Positions 1 to 9,949 of a stretch of DNA of 64,000 bases are shown piece after piece (the stretch's first letter is position 1; every line of letters begins with the position of its first letter). Origin of the DNA: Nitrosomonas sp. (GTDB lineage: Bacteria; Pseudomonadota; Gammaproteobacteria; Burkholderiales; Nitrosomonadaceae); contig CP091135.1 of the NCBI GenBank assembly GCA_021582655.1, positions 578,549-642,548 of the forward strand, read 5' to 3'. The translations under genes and the position numbers were made by a program. The notes beneath the pieces were generated by a model. The model was not told the DNA's origin and made no database searches. It was given only the letters and a program-made list of their open reading frames with translations.

Positions 1-23
1 TCGATCTACTCAGGAGGCGTACC

Positions 24-353
24 ATGAACACCAACAAAACACTGATCCTTGTCGCCGTCATCAGCATGTTTCTGCTTGCCGGATGTATAGCCACCCCCTA
101 TTACGGCAGTATCGGATATTATCGCGGCACCGCTTACGGCTACGGCCACCAACCATCAGTATATTATGGCAGCAGCCACGGTTATCTCAGCAATCAGCGG
201 CATATCCATGTCGGGCCAAGACACTTTATCGGTAGCCGCATCCACCTTCACGGCGGCCACAAACACAGCATCGGCGGACACCGGCATTGGGGCGGCGGGC
301 ATAAACACTTCGGTGGCGGTCACCACGGCAGAGGGCACCGGGGACATCGCTGA
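24..353 (+). CDS. Small His/Gly-rich lipoprotein, function unknown
   Basis: A 109-residue protein. It starts at an ATG placed 6 nt after a strong AGGAGG ribosome-binding site. Residues 1-21 form a signal peptide with lipobox LLAGC, so it should be lipid-anchored in the envelope. Residues 22-55 are Tyr/Gly-rich. From about residue 58 the chain becomes His/Gly/Arg-rich, with repeated units such as HGGHKHSIGGHRHWGGGHKH. Such composition can bind divalent metals (Ni, Zn, Cu), but no recognised enzyme domain is visible, so metal binding is inferred from composition only. The gene runs in the same direction as kup, with a repeat fragment in between. Confidence 0.7.
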   Translation: MNTNKTLILVAVISMFLLAGCIATPYYGSIGYYRGTAYGYGHQPSVYYGSSHGYLSNQRHIHVGPRHFIGSRIHLHGGHKHSIGGHRHWGGGHKHFGGGHHGRGHRGHR

Positions 354-368
354 AAGAAATAATCGGAT

Positions 369-430
369 TAAGGAAGCGCCAATTAATTGGCTACATAAGC
401 TAAGCAAATCGCTTCGTTGCGAAAATACCA
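369..430 (+). repeat. Partial copy A of the MITE-like repeat (left end only)
   Basis: The segment begins AGGAAGCGCCAATTAATTGG and continues with a CGCTTCGTTGCGA core. It matches the left 60 bases of the full copies at 5986-6131, 18892-19019 and 37889-38024. The right half is absent. It lies between the His-rich lipoprotein gene and kup. Confidence 0.55.
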
Positions 431-480
431 AACAACATCGAGTCGATAAAAGAGTAGGCATATAATGCTGATCTTTATGC

Positions 481-2388
481 GTGGCGGCTATGATCAATCC
501 AAGCGGAAAGCAAAAAAATAAGGCTGAAAACACATCATTAGGTGTTTTGAGTTTGGCAGCATTGGGGGTTGTCTACGGCGACATCGGCACAAGTCCGCTG
601 TATGTCATGAAAACCGTTTTCGACCCCAATCACGGCCTTACTGTCACAGAAAGCAATATCATCGGTATTGTATCGTTGATTTTCTGGACAATTATGATTG
701 TCGTCACATTGAAATATATCACGCTGATTCTTCGTGCCGACAATCACGGCGAAGGCGGCATCATGGCACTGTTGTCGCTTTCCAGTTCATCAATCGGCGA
801 TCGCCCAAAATTGCGCAATGCATTGTTTATACTCGGTGCATTTGGCGCCGCACTATTCTATGGTGATGGCGTCATTACACCCGCAATCTCGGTTTTGAGT
901 GCAGTGGAAGGTCTAGAAGTCGCAACGCCTTTGTTCCGGCCTTATGTATTACCGATAACCCTGGTCATTTTGATTTCACTGTTCTTGATTCAGCGACATG
1001 GAACCGGCCGGGTTGGTGCGGTGTTTGGACCCATAACTTTACTATGGTTTATTACACTGGGAGTGACCGGAGCGATCAATACGGCTATCGCTCCAGAAAT
1101 TCTTCAAGCATTCAATCCATTACACGCTATTAATTTTTGCTTGAATAATGGATTGCTTGCTTTCATTGCTTTCGGTGCCATCATCCTGGCGGTAACAGGG
1201 GGTGAGGCTCTCTACGCCGATATGGGGCATTTTGGCACAAAACCGATTCGGTTTGCCTGGTATGGATGCGTTCTACCGGCACTGATATTGAACTATCTGG
1301 GGCAAGGCGCGTTACTGCTTACCGATCCGTCCGCTATCGCCAATCCGTTTTTTTTGTTGTTTCCATCCTGGGCGCTTTATCCAGCGGTTGCATTAGCAAC
1401 CGCAGCGACGGTAATTGCATCTCAAGCGGTTGTTTCCGGAGTGTTCTCAGTAACCCGCCAAGCGATTCAGCTCGGCTTTTTGCCACGAATGCGGATTTTA
1501 CATACGTCGAGTCAGCGAATTGGTCAGATTTATATCCCGTTTGTTAACCGGATACTCCTGGTCGCCGTGATTCTGGCGGTAGTGGGATTCGAGTCTTCGT
1601 CAAATCTTGCTTCGGCGTATGGCGTAGCGGTCACGATGACCATGGTGATTGAAACCATTCTAACTTTCTTTGTGCTGCGTTTTACCTGGAACTATCCATT
1701 AATCGCCAGCTTGGCGGCAACCGTTTTTTTTCTTACGGTGGATGCCACATTTTTTGCAGCCACGATACTGAAAATCTTTCAGGGCGGTTGGTTTCCCTTG
1801 GCAATTGGTGTTGCCATCTTTTCTATCATGATGACATGGAATAGCGGGCACAAAATTATGCTTGAGCAATTGCGTGCAGATGATCTGCCACTCGAACCGT
1901 TCCTGCAGTCGCTCCTGGCGCACCCGCCTGTTCGTGTGAGCGGAACAGCGGTTTTTTTGACTTCCAATCATATTGGAGTACCGCATGCGCTGTTGCATAA
2001 TCTTGCGCATAACCAAGTGTTGCATGAAAGTGTCGTCTTCTTGACAGTAAGCTACCAGGAAATTCCAAGAGTCTCGGATAACGAACGTGTGACAATAAAA
2101 GCTTTAGCGGGAAATTGCTATCGGGTCACCGTTCGTTATGGCTATAAAGAAGAACCCGACTTACCCGCCGCGCTGCAGCTATGCAAGCAACCGGGACTGG
2201 AACTCGAGCCACTTAAAACTTCATATTTCATCAGTCGTGAAATTATCGTGCCCACCCCTGGTGGTGGCATGGCACTGTGGCAAGAACGTCTTTTCGCCGC
2301 TATGGCGAGAAATGCCGGTAACGCAGCCGAATACTTCAAACTACCCGCCAACCGAGTACTTGAATTGGGTACACGAATAGAAATTTGA
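481..2388 (+). CDS. kup: Kup-family low-affinity potassium uptake transporter
   Basis: A 635-residue inner-membrane K+ transporter of the KUP/HAK/KT family (K+/H+ symport). The family signature GVVYGDIGTSPLY lies at about residues 29-41, and FYGDGVITPAIS follows near residue 130. About twelve hydrophobic segments fill the first 460 residues, and a soluble C-terminal domain runs from about 470 to 635, the normal length for the family. The first possible start is GTG at 481; ATG at 490 is equally plausible, and neither has a clear Shine-Dalgarno. A TATAAT at 461-466 could be a -10 box very close to the start, but no good -35 is seen. No potassium-sensing kdp genes are nearby. Confidence 0.95.
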   Translation: MAAMINPSGKQKNKAENTSLGVLSLAALGVVYGDIGTSPLYVMKTVFDPNHGLTVTESNIIGIVSLIFWTIMIVVTLKYITLILRADNHGEGGIMALLSLSSSSIGDRPKLRNALFILGAFGAALFYGDGVITPAISVLSAVEGLEVATPLFRPYVLPITLVILISLFLIQRHGTGRVGAVFGPITLLWFITLGVTGAINTAIAPEILQAFNPLHAINFCLNNGLLAFIAFGAIILAVTGGEALYADMGHFGTKPIRFAWYGCVLPALILNYLGQGALLLTDPSAIANPFFLLFPSWALYPAVALATAATVIASQAVVSGVFSVTRQAIQLGFLPRMRILHTSSQRIGQIYIPFVNRILLVAVILAVVGFESSSNLASAYGVAVTMTMVIETILTFFVLRFTWNYPLIASLAATVFFLTVDATFFAATILKIFQGGWFPLAIGVAIFSIMMTWNSGHKIMLEQLRADDLPLEPFLQSLLAHPPVRVSGTAVFLTSNHIGVPHALLHNLAHNQVLHESVVFLTVSYQEIPRVSDNERVTIKALAGNCYRVTVRYGYKEEPDLPAALQLCKQPGLELEPLKTSYFISREIIVPTPGGGMALWQERLFAAMARNAGNAAEYFKLPANRVLELGTRIEI

Positions 2389-2565
2389 ATTCACCGTGCA
2401 AAAATTATCATTTACCTTATTGCTCTTGCTATAAATTAACAAGAATCCGTACTTGAATAATTTTTACGAGATACTACGACGATTCTTATGCATTCAAATA
2501 TAATATTCGTTACCTGACTACGGCTTTCGATTTGCTTCTATAGTGCTTCCTGACCGACACCGAAA

Positions 2566-5500
2566 TCATCGCTCTGCCAACACCACCTCAACCACCCGCT
2601 CTTCCTCATCTCTCCTAAACCGCAATTCCACCTTCTCTTCTGCTTTCAACATGCGCAAAATATTCGCATACGATGCCAAGTCGCTGATCGGTTGCCCGGC
2701 CAGTTGAATCAATATATCGCCCGCCCGAAGCCCCGCTTGTTGTGCCGGAGAACCGGGAAGAACATTATCGATGCGCACGCCGTCACCTTGGTGCGAAAAA
2801 TCCGGGACGGTGCCGAGGCTGGTTTTGCGTTTTGCTTTAGACGCACCGACAACGGGCGCAGGAACTGCTGATAGTGTAACCGTCAGTGGCTCGATGCGAT
2901 TGGCAAGGTATTCTGCAGCCTCTTTGAGAATTGCGGTGACTTTAACCAATCCGGCGGAATCAATTTTATCGGCGGTATCACCGGGAGCATGGTAATCCTC
3001 GTGTGCGCTGGCGAACAATTGCACCGCGGGCACACCGGCCTGAATAAATGCGGCTTGGTCGCTGGAGCCGAAATCGTCTTGGACGGCATTGACCGGAATA
3101 CCGGTGACAAAACTTGCGCCGCGCAAAATGTGCACCAACTCGCGGGCGGTACCGGTACCGAATACCGTCACCGGGTTATTTTCCAGCCGCCCGACGGTAT
3201 CCACATTCAGCATTGCGATGATTTTATCGACGGGATACTTATCGCTGACACCGATGTAATGCTTGGAGCCTAACAAATTCGCCTCTTCACCGGTAAACGC
3301 GACGAAAATGACGGTACGTTCGGGCTGCCATTTCGGCACGATCTGGCGGGCGAGTTCTAATATCACCGCGATACCGCTGGCATTATCGTCCGCGCCATGG
3401 TGAATTTTGCCTTGATGCGCAACACGCACATCCGGCCAACCGATTCCGAGATGATCGTAATGCGCACCGATCACCAGGCTTTGCCCGGCCAGTTGCGGAT
3501 TGGTACCCGGCAAGATTCCTACGACGTTACGCAATGTGATATTGCCTTTCGGCAGACCGACATCCTGCTGCCAAATCTGAAAAAAACTGCTGTTGTCACC
3601 ACCAGGCAACAGCCCTATTTGCTGGAATTGCTTGGCGATGTAGGTGGCCGCTTCGTCCAGTTCGGACGTGCCAAGTTCACGTCCTCTGTATGATTCATGC
3701 GATAAATGCGCAACGTCTTCCATCATGCGACGCTCGGAGAAAACCGGCGGCAATTCCGCCAAGGCGCGGCGCGGCTTGGTGATACCGGCATGCTTGGTAT
3801 GCACAACATGAGGAACGTAACCGTCTTTTTGCTCGATCCATTGCGTCATCGGCGATTGCAGAATCGACCATTGTCCTTTGTCAATATTGATCAAGTCGTC
3901 ACCTTTGAATACCAGGTAACTGTATTTGCGATAATGCGGCAGTTTATTAGCAAGCTCGGCGATGGCTTTGGGATTATCGGCAGCGATCCACAGCAGCGTT
4001 TTATCCGGATCAGCGGGTTGCCGGGCGGTCAACACCACAGCATGGCCGGCCTGCGGATAGCTTTTATACTCCAATTGCAATTGCTCGCGTTGGTAAGCAA
4101 CACCACGATCCGCCAAGGCTTTCGGCACGATACCGGCAAAGCGGTTTTGCCAACCTAGGATCCAAACGGTACGATCTTTGGGCAAAACCTTTAATTGCTC
4201 GTCGGTAACGATTTCCAGCGGACTCTCTTGGGTTTTCTGCCAGCTCGCAGCCAGCGCGCGATACGCGTCCAGTACGGTTTTTTGCTCCCGTACCGGCAAA
4301 ACCAGCAGCGGTTTCTCCGCACCGAAACCCTGCGATAACGCCGCAGGAATCTCGTGACTGTCCAAGTGGCGGAAAATATCGAAATGCGGATCAAGATCGA
4401 TACGCACCGGACGACCGGCAAACTCCATGGCAACGGTTTGTTTCCGTTGCTCGACGGTGATATGCGATTCAATCGCCATATCCTCACCCTCCAGCGTGAC
4501 AGCAACCGGGATTTTCAAGCGATACGGCTCACCCGTTTGGGTTTGTTCAATCGCCAATGTCAGTTTAAATCCTTGGTCGGAAGGTTCGGCTTTCGCGGCA
4601 TGCAATACCAGATCCGGCGCACCGGCGCGGTGTACCCATTGCTCAAATTGCCAAGACAGATCTTTGCCGGTAGTAGCGTTAAAGGTTGCCAATAAATCGG
4701 CGAATGTCGCTGGCTGAAATTTAAATTGCTGATAAAACCGCCGCAACACACGCACAAACTCGCCATCGCCGAGTTCGTAGCGCAGCATATGAAAGAACAT
4801 CATCGTCTTACCGTATCCGACAGCCTCCGAACTGGCGCTATGGCGCGATACAAAACGAATAATCGGAAAATCCTTTTCCTTGTTAACAAAGTCCGCGTAT
4901 TTTTGCAGTACATCGCGACGGTATTCTTCACCTTTGCCGCGTTGTTCATTAATCAAATGATCGGCAAGATAAGCAGTCAAACCTTCGGCCCAGTTCCCTT
5001 TGGCGTAATCGACGAACACACCGTTGCCCCAATAGTTATGCAGGATTTCGTGCGGATACGACGAGTGCAAGATGAACGGCAAACGAATTACCTTGGTACC
5101 GAGTAATGTAAACGACGGCATACCGTAACCAGTTTCCCAGAAATTCTCCACCAACGCGAACTTACTGTACGGATATGGGCCGATCAGCTTGCTATACATA
5201 GCGATGTATTGTGCTGTCGCATCGAGATATTTCTGCGCCAGCATTGGATTAGGACTGCGTAAATACACCATTGCATCGACTGCACCGGTAGATTGCGTGT
5301 AACGCTGATAACGCCCCGCAACCAGATAAATATCATCTTGCGGTTGCTTTTCCTCCCAAACAATATTTTGCAGTGCATCCGTTCGCTGCTCACGCAACAA
5401 ATTACCCTGACTCACCACATCCCATCCGGATGGCACTTGAATATCCAGATGAAACGACACCAACGCACCGCTAAATTGCGGGTACCACGCGCTGGCGTTA

Positions 5501-5958
5501 GCCAGAAACACGCCTTCTGTCGAAACCACTCCCGGGGTCGAGCCAAAGCTGCGTGAGTACGCCTGCCCCGACTCTTGTACTGGATGATAGATCTTACCGC
5601 TGAACTGCAGCGTGAACTCCTGCTGGCCCGGCAGCAACGTCACGCTGTAATGCCGGATCGAAATGGGACGGGACTTCAGCGCAATCTCATCACCTTCGGT
5701 TTCAAGGACTGCACCGCGCACATTGGTGACCGTCAATCCGCCGTGTAAAAAGAACCGCAATAAGACGGGCTCCTGCGCATTTCGCATCCGATCGGGAATC
5801 TGAATTCGATCGACAACTCGAATTTCCGATGTATCCGGCGACAACTGGATTTGCATGTGATGATGAAAGCTTGAGTTGTTTGCAAAGACAACCAGACTGT
5901 TGAACAAGAAAATGACAAAAAATAAAAAGCTCAAGGCAATTCTTTTTGGTATTTGCAT
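2566..5958 (-). CDS. Exported peptidase fusing M1-like, M28 and PDZ domains
   Basis: An unusually large 1130-residue protein. Residues 1-27 look like a signal peptide. The first part is an M1 (aminopeptidase N-like) module with zinc motif HEILH at 303-307 and the third ligand Glu in NWAEGLTAY at about 325. Around 800-1000 comes an M28 zinc peptidase module, with [14 protein letters not shown] and [10 protein letters not shown] as metal-site motifs. The last 90 residues are a PDZ domain ([18 protein letters not shown]). All catalytic motifs look intact, so it may hold two aminopeptidase activities in the periplasm or on the surface. Peptide scavenging is the likely role by inference. It stands alone between kup and a long intergenic region. 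Confidence 0.88.
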   Translation of the reverse strand: MQIPKRIALSFLFFVIFLFNSLVVFANNSSFHHHMQIQLSPDTSEIRVVDRIQIPDRMRNAQEPVLLRFFLHGGLTVTNVRGAVLETEGDEIALKSRPISIRHYSVTLLPGQQEFTLQFSGKIYHPVQESGQAYSRSFGSTPGVVSTEGVFLANASAWYPQFSGALVSFHLDIQVPSGWDVVSQGNLLREQRTDALQNIVWEEKQPQDDIYLVAGRYQRYTQSTGAVDAMVYLRSPNPMLAQKYLDATAQYIAMYSKLIGPYPYSKFALVENFWETGYGMPSFTLLGTKVIRLPFILHSSYPHEILHNYWGNGVFVDYAKGNWAEGLTAYLADHLINEQRGKGEEYRRDVLQKYADFVNKEKDFPIIRFVSRHSASSEAVGYGKTMMFFHMLRYELGDGEFVRVLRRFYQQFKFQPATFADLLATFNATTGKDLSWQFEQWVHRAGAPDLVLHAAKAEPSDQGFKLTLAIEQTQTGEPYRLKIPVAVTLEGEDMAIESHITVEQRKQTVAMEFAGRPVRIDLDPHFDIFRHLDSHEIPAALSQGFGAEKPLLVLPVREQKTVLDAYRALAASWQKTQESPLEIVTDEQLKVLPKDRTVWILGWQNRFAGIVPKALADRGVAYQREQLQLEYKSYPQAGHAVVLTARQPADPDKTLLWIAADNPKAIAELANKLPHYRKYSYLVFKGDDLINIDKGQWSILQSPMTQWIEQKDGYVPHVVHTKHAGITKPRRALAELPPVFSERRMMEDVAHLSHESYRGRELGTSELDEAATYIAKQFQQIGLLPGGDNSSFFQIWQQDVGLPKGNITLRNVVGILPGTNPQLAGQSLVIGAHYDHLGIGWPDVRVAHQGKIHHGADDNASGIAVILELARQIVPKWQPERTVIFVAFTGEEANLLGSKHYIGVSDKYPVDKIIAMLNVDTVGRLENNPVTVFGTGTARELVHILRGASFVTGIPVNAVQDDFGSSDQAAFIQAGVPAVQLFASAHEDYHAPGDTADKIDSAGLVKVTAILKEAAEYLANRIEPLTVTLSAVPAPVVGASKAKRKTSLGTVPDFSHQGDGVRIDNVLPGSPAQQAGLRAGDILIQLAGQPISDLASYANILRMLKAEEKVELRFRRDEEERVVEVVLAER

Positions 5959-6546
5959 GTTATTTTGCGATTGGTTAAGTAACTCAGGAAGTACCGATTA
6001 ATTGGCTGTGCGAGCGAATCACTTCGCTGCGAGGATAACTCGCTTCCTCGCTTATCTTGTTGATAGGTCTCGGTGCTGTGTTCCGTACACCTCGCGTTTC
6101 ATCTCGCTTGCCGAATTCATCACCGTTTCCCCAAAATTATTAAATTAAAATTCTATCTCTAAATATGCCACACCACAGCGTTAGAATCCGATCAAAATTT
6201 CTTTATTGATTATTAAGAAAGCATCATATCGCTTGTCTCTACTGATTTTGCAGCACTGTTTCAACCTTATGCGGCGATACCAATTTCCACCTTATATGAA
6301 AATTTCATAACATGTGCGAACTATTCCCGAGTAAAAAAGTCAGATATTTTGTTGGCATTCTTAAGTGAATATGATAGACTGCTATTTACATACAAAAAGC
6401 TATTATTTTTCATAACCTTGTATGTAATGTGGTTAATGATTGCCACAAGGCGGGATCCTATTTTGAGAAATGAAAACAGAATGTATTGATTCTTTTTTCA
6501 AGATAAGGATTTCTCTAAATTAAACCTAAGTGAATGGAGTATTAAT
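5959..6546. other. Intergenic region with one full repeat copy
   Basis: A 588-base stretch without a normal-sized gene. Bases 5986-6131 are a MITE-like repeat. The remainder is AT-rich and holds the upstream sequences of the peptidase (minus) and of the lipoprotein unit (plus). No recognisable RNA gene or terminator was seen. Confidence 0.6.
5986..6131 (+). repeat. Full copy B of the MITE-like repeat
   Basis: About 146 bp. The left end is AGGAAGTACCGATTAATTGG and the right end CATCACCGTTTCC, which are imperfect inverted repeats of each other. Internal blocks (CGAGCGAATCACTTCGCTGCGAGG, split as needed; GTCTCGGTGCTGTGTTCCGT; CTCGCGTTTCATCTCG) recur in the same order in the reverse complements of 18892-19019 and 37889-38024. 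No ORF inside. It sits just upstream of the large peptidase gene. Confidence 0.75.
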
Positions 6547-6588
6547 ATGGTTGATTCGAAAAAAATTCGACCGAGGAGGTTGCGATGA
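6547..6588 (+). CDS. Possible 13-residue leader peptide 1
   Basis: ATG at 6547 is preceded by GGAG at 6536-6539 and encodes MVDSKKIRPRRLR before TGA. The stop overlaps the ATG of the next mini-ORF as ATGA (6585-6588), and the Shine-Dalgarno of that mini-ORF (GAGGAGG) lies inside this reading frame. The arrangement fits translational coupling into the lipoprotein gene at 6661. It is basic (six of 13 residues Lys/Arg). It is too short to judge by composition, and only the ribosome-site geometry supports it. Confidence 0.35.
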   Translation: MVDSKKIRPRRLR

Positions 6589-6659
6589 CACTAATTGCAA
6601 TGGTTTTACCGACATACACGAAAGTTTTCCCTACATATACTGAACCCTGGAGGAATTGA
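6585..6659 (+). CDS. Possible 24-residue leader peptide 2
   Basis: ATG at 6585 follows a near-perfect GAGGAGG site by 6 nt and encodes 24 residues ending in EPWRN. The ORF overlaps mini-ORF 1 by four bases and stops one base before the ATG of the lipoprotein gene (6661), whose own Shine-Dalgarno (CTGGAGG) lies within its last codons. The contents (MTLIAMVLPTYTKVFPTYTE) suggest nothing known. Coupled translation or a regulatory leader is inferred. Confidence 0.4.
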   Translation: MTLIAMVLPTYTKVFPTYTEPWRN

Positions 6660-6660
6660 C

Positions 6661-7125
6661 ATGGCATCACCAATATACAACCGAAAAGAATTAATCAAGA
6701 AAAACGTAAGGGCATTATCCCTATTTTTAGTAATTTCAATTGTTTCTGCATGCGCACACACAGGCTCTTCTTCTGTTGCAGCGCCGGCTGGAATTTCCAA
6801 CAATGATCACGAAGCATTGGCGCAGTATTATGATGGCCAAGCTCAAGAAGCAAGAGCAAGATTGCGGGAAAACAAGAAAATTCTTAAGGAATACGAGGAT
6901 CATCCTTATTATTTCGGCAGAAAAGGTCTTGAAATTCAATCGCATGCTTCAGCCAACATTCGTGAATACGAGAAAGACCTCCGTGAGAATCAGTCACACG
7001 CTAATTTTCATAGAAAAATGGCGTTGGAGTTGAAAAACAGCAATGTCATCAACAAAGCGAAAGCTAATCAAGATCGTGACTTCACCTCAAAAAGTACAGA
7101 ACACTCTGTAAGCAAAGGACTTTGA
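6661..7125 (+). CDS. Putative lipoprotein with charged helical body
   Basis: A 154-residue protein. Start ATG 6661 is chosen because CTGGAGG stands 6 nt upstream; an in-frame TTG at 6595 lacks this support. An N-terminal basic stretch (NRKELIKKNVR) is followed by a hydrophobic segment ending in SIVSAC, a plausible lipobox at about residue 29. The mature part is rich in Lys, Glu, Arg and His and looks helical (QYYDGQAQEARARLRENKKI). No family is recognised with certainty; its size and composition resemble small Nitrosomonas lipoproteins of unknown function. A strong hairpin follows directly, so it is probably the last gene of its transcript. Confidence 0.65.
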   Translation: MASPIYNRKELIKKNVRALSLFLVISIVSACAHTGSSSVAAPAGISNNDHEALAQYYDGQAQEARARLRENKKILKEYEDHPYYFGRKGLEIQSHASANIREYEKDLRENQSHANFHRKMALELKNSNVINKAKANQDRDFTSKSTEHSVSKGL

Positions 7126-7138
7126 GAAAGTAACGAAC

Positions 7139-7168
7139 AACCACCGAAATTCTTCGGTGGTTGGTCTT
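7139..7168 (+). terminator. Rho-independent terminator after the small lipoprotein
   Basis: A perfect 10-bp stem AACCACCGAA / TTCGGTGGTT with a 4-nt loop is followed by GGTCTTT. It lies 14 bases after the stop codon of the plus-strand gene. It may also protect the converging minus-strand barrel gene. Confidence 0.85.
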
Positions 7169-7208
7169 TAAGTTCTATTCCGAAAAAAACTCTCTGAATC
7201 TCGGCTCC

Positions 7209-8579
7209 TTAAAAAGGAAGCACAAAATCCAACGAAAACAGGATTTGATCCTTGTTCCCAGCAAAAGGCCTATAGGCTGGTGCGCGATACGCGTCGACTC
7301 TATCATACCGAATGTTTGGACGCACCGTTAGTTTCTTCAAGAAATCCCATTTCAATCTCATTGTTTTTGCGACTTTCCAATTCAAACCGACTGTAGCGGC
7401 ATAATAATCCGCCGGTGTAACCGTGACACTATTTAAATTTCCTGCATAGCTCACTACTGTACCGTTGACATTATTCGCTGCTGCTGCAATTCTGAACGGA
7501 GATGGGTTTCGGAAACCCGCTTCATCGCGATACCACTCTCCGCGAAAACCGACCGACACATGATCGGTAAGATCATAGTACAAATGCACTACCGCACTCA
7601 TCCATTCAGCATCCTTTATTACGTTACTGTATTTCAAATTGTTCAGCAAAACACCGCCCGCATGGCCGTAAACATGATGTAACACCAATTGTGTCCTAGG
7701 CGTAATCCTGTGTTGCAATACTATGTTATAGAATGCCCATGCTTCGCTACTGCGAGTCGACGTTTCACCGTAGGTTCCAGAAAAATGAAAAGACGTATTC
7801 CGGTTGTCGCTGTTCCAAGTAAATCCAGCGAGGCCACCCCAATTACCGAGTTGTTTATCCCAACCGCCATCCCAACCACCGTTGGCGCTACCAGTCAGCG
7901 TTCCTGCCAAAATCGACCAGTTTTTACTCGCCTGATAATTTGCCAGCATTCCTGTATGCGTGAAGGGCTCTCCGACATTTAAAGTATAAGCACGTGTATA
8001 GAAAAAATTATCAGGCGCAGGCACTGTTTCATAACCTGTCGGCGTATAAAAATGGCCGATTTTCATATTGAGCCCATTACCGATCGGCAAATAAGTTTCC
8101 AGATAGGTTTGCGGCAGCGCGATACCATAGGTTTTGGTTGAAGCGCAACATAAATCGAGATCCCAATTGCTCCGCTTTATTAATTCCCCGGTATTCACAT
8201 CGAAAGTTGGCACACCGAAAGCTTGCGTATATATGGCATCGGTTCCGAACATAAAGTCGAAGCGCCCTCCCCAATCAAAAGTGTTTCCTTCCATCCTAAC
8301 CGGGCGCTGGATGAACAAATTGAATTGATTCAACTGAAACTGGTTAGCTTGATCCGCAAAAATGACAGGACCATTAAATCCGCTACTTTGGCTTGGATTA
8401 GCCGTCGCACCGCCATGTATCCAGCCGCCGAATTCCAGTCGACCTCTTGTCAGTAAATTTTGAAAAGTATTGGCGCTGAGATTATTTGAATAAGCAATAT
8501 TAGAATGAACAATAAAAATCAGCGTGCTTGCAATGACAAAAAACCGCCACATTGCATTTTTAAGAAAATAGTATCGCAA
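7209..8579 (-). CDS. Outer-membrane beta-barrel protein, BBP2/OmpL-like
   Basis: A 456-residue protein with an N-terminal signal peptide (hydrophobic residues 12-30). The mature protein is rich in aromatic amphipathic strands and ends in FSLDFVLPF, with the terminal Phe typical of BAM-assembled barrels. Segments such as FNLFIQRPV, GRFDFMFGTD and LNMKIGHFYTPTGYETV match the putative beta-barrel porin-2 family. In that family the substrate is generally unknown, so a porin role is inferred. It converges on the small lipoprotein gene and has no operon partner. Confidence 0.8.
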   Translation of the reverse strand: MRYYFLKNAMWRFFVIASTLIFIVHSNIAYSNNLSANTFQNLLTRGRLEFGGWIHGGATANPSQSSGFNGPVIFADQANQFQLNQFNLFIQRPVRMEGNTFDWGGRFDFMFGTDAIYTQAFGVPTFDVNTGELIKRSNWDLDLCCASTKTYGIALPQTYLETYLPIGNGLNMKIGHFYTPTGYETVPAPDNFFYTRAYTLNVGEPFTHTGMLANYQASKNWSILAGTLTGSANGGWDGGWDKQLGNWGGLAGFTWNSDNRNTSFHFSGTYGETSTRSSEAWAFYNIVLQHRITPRTQLVLHHVYGHAGGVLLNNLKYSNVIKDAEWMSAVVHLYYDLTDHVSVGFRGEWYRDEAGFRNPSPFRIAAAANNVNGTVVSYAGNLNSVTVTPADYYAATVGLNWKVAKTMRLKWDFLKKLTVRPNIRYDRVDAYRAPAYRPFAGNKDQILFSLDFVLPF

Positions 8580-8848
8580 TTGGGGAATCGTTCCTTAAAG
8601 AAAGTCGGCTATGATAACAAAATTGTTGTTTATAATTTGTTTTATTGGCGCGCGGAATTATAGCAGCGAAATTTATGCAAACCAGTGTCTCTGGCAACAG
8701 ATTGGATCACCAAGCATTACCGGATACTTGTACAATGCATTTTGAATTAACTGTCGATACCCGGTTACCAATTCATGGCAACGGTCATCCTCAAATCGAC
8801 AGGGAATCGCAACACACTCCATTCATTTATGTAAGGATATAAACTTTA

Positions 8849-9949
8849 ATGCGACTGTTCCTCAATCAAACAATTTCATGTAATTCAACCGGCGCGTATG
8901 CTGCTATTTTTCTTTTTGCAACGTCACTGAACGTTCAAGCGTTAAGTTTCATCACCGACGAACAGCAACTCTCCGTCAAGGAAAAACGCGCCGGGGAAGC
9001 CTATTATCGAGCAGACTCCAAGTGGATGATTTATCAGGCAGAAGTCGGGGACAGTAATCCGTTTTATCAAATATTCTTAAAGAATATCGAATCCGGCGTG
9101 GTACAACAAGTATCACCGGGCACCGGGAAAACCACATGTGCTTGGGTACACCCCTCGCAAGAAAGAGTTTTGTTTTCATCAACGCACGAAGATGCGCAAG
9201 CCATCACCAAAATGACCGAGGAAATCGAGCGCCGCAAAACAGGCGAACAAAAATCTTATGCGTGGGATTATGACGAGCATTACGATATCTATGAAACCAA
9301 CTTCACCGGCAGCGACATCAAGAATCTGACCAATACGCTGGGCTACGATGCCGAAGCCTCATGGTCACCGGACGGCAAACTGATTGCATTCGCTTCCAAC
9401 CGGCGCGCATATGGCAATGAATTATCCGACGAAGAAGCGGCGCTGTTCAAGGCTAATCCGGCCTCGATGATTGATATTTACATCATGGATGCAAACGGTT
9501 CCAACGTCAAACGTTTGACACAAACCAAAAGCTACGACGGCGGTCCGTTCTTCAGTCCCGACGGCAAGCGCATCGTATGGCGTAGATTCTCGGAAAATGG
9601 CCGTGAAGCGGAAATCTTCACCATGAACATCGACGGCACTGATCAAAAGCAAATCACACGCCTACAAGCAATGTCGTGGGCACCTTTCTATCACCCCTCC
9701 GGCAAATACATTATCTTTGCGACCAATCTGCACGGACACCGCAATTTTGAGCTGTACATCGTCGATATCGATGGACAAAAAGAACCGGTGCGCGTCACCG
9801 ATAAAGACGGCTTCGATGGTCTGCCGGTATTTACCCCTGATGGTGATTACATTACCTGGACCAGCGATCGCACACCGGGCAAAAAAGGATTGTTATTTCA
9901 CGGCAAATGGAATCATCAAAAAGCACTGGAGAGTCTGTTGCTGCAATGA
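8849..9949 (+). CDS. Secreted TolB-like beta-propeller protein
   Basis: A 366-residue protein with a signal peptide (about residues 1-30, ending near LNVQA). At least four PD40/WD40-like blades are visible, each carrying a motif of the type SWSPDGKLIAFASNRR, FFSPDGKRIVWRR, YHPSGKYIIFATN or FTPDGDYITWTSDR. The domain resembles the C-terminal propeller of TolB and DPP-IV-like proteins, but the TolB N-terminal domain and any peptidase domain are absent. A periplasmic binding role is inferred. Start ATG 8849 follows AAGGATAT. Confidence 0.85.
   Translation: MRLFLNQTISCNSTGAYAAIFLFATSLNVQALSFITDEQQLSVKEKRAGEAYYRADSKWMIYQAEVGDSNPFYQIFLKNIESGVVQQVSPGTGKTTCAWVHPSQERVLFSSTHEDAQAITKMTEEIERRKTGEQKSYAWDYDEHYDIYETNFTGSDIKNLTNTLGYDAEASWSPDGKLIAFASNRRAYGNELSDEEAALFKANPASMIDIYIMDANGSNVKRLTQTKSYDGGPFFSPDGKRIVWRRFSENGREAEIFTMNIDGTDQKQITRLQAMSWAPFYHPSGKYIIFATNLHGHRNFELYIVDIDGQKEPVRVTDKDGFDGLPVFTPDGDYITWTSDRTPGKKGLLFHGKWNHQKALESLLLQ

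Noticed and set aside
8645-8842. 65-residue ORF before the propeller gene
   Set aside because: It has a weak TTG start without Shine-Dalgarno, and no domain or signal is seen.
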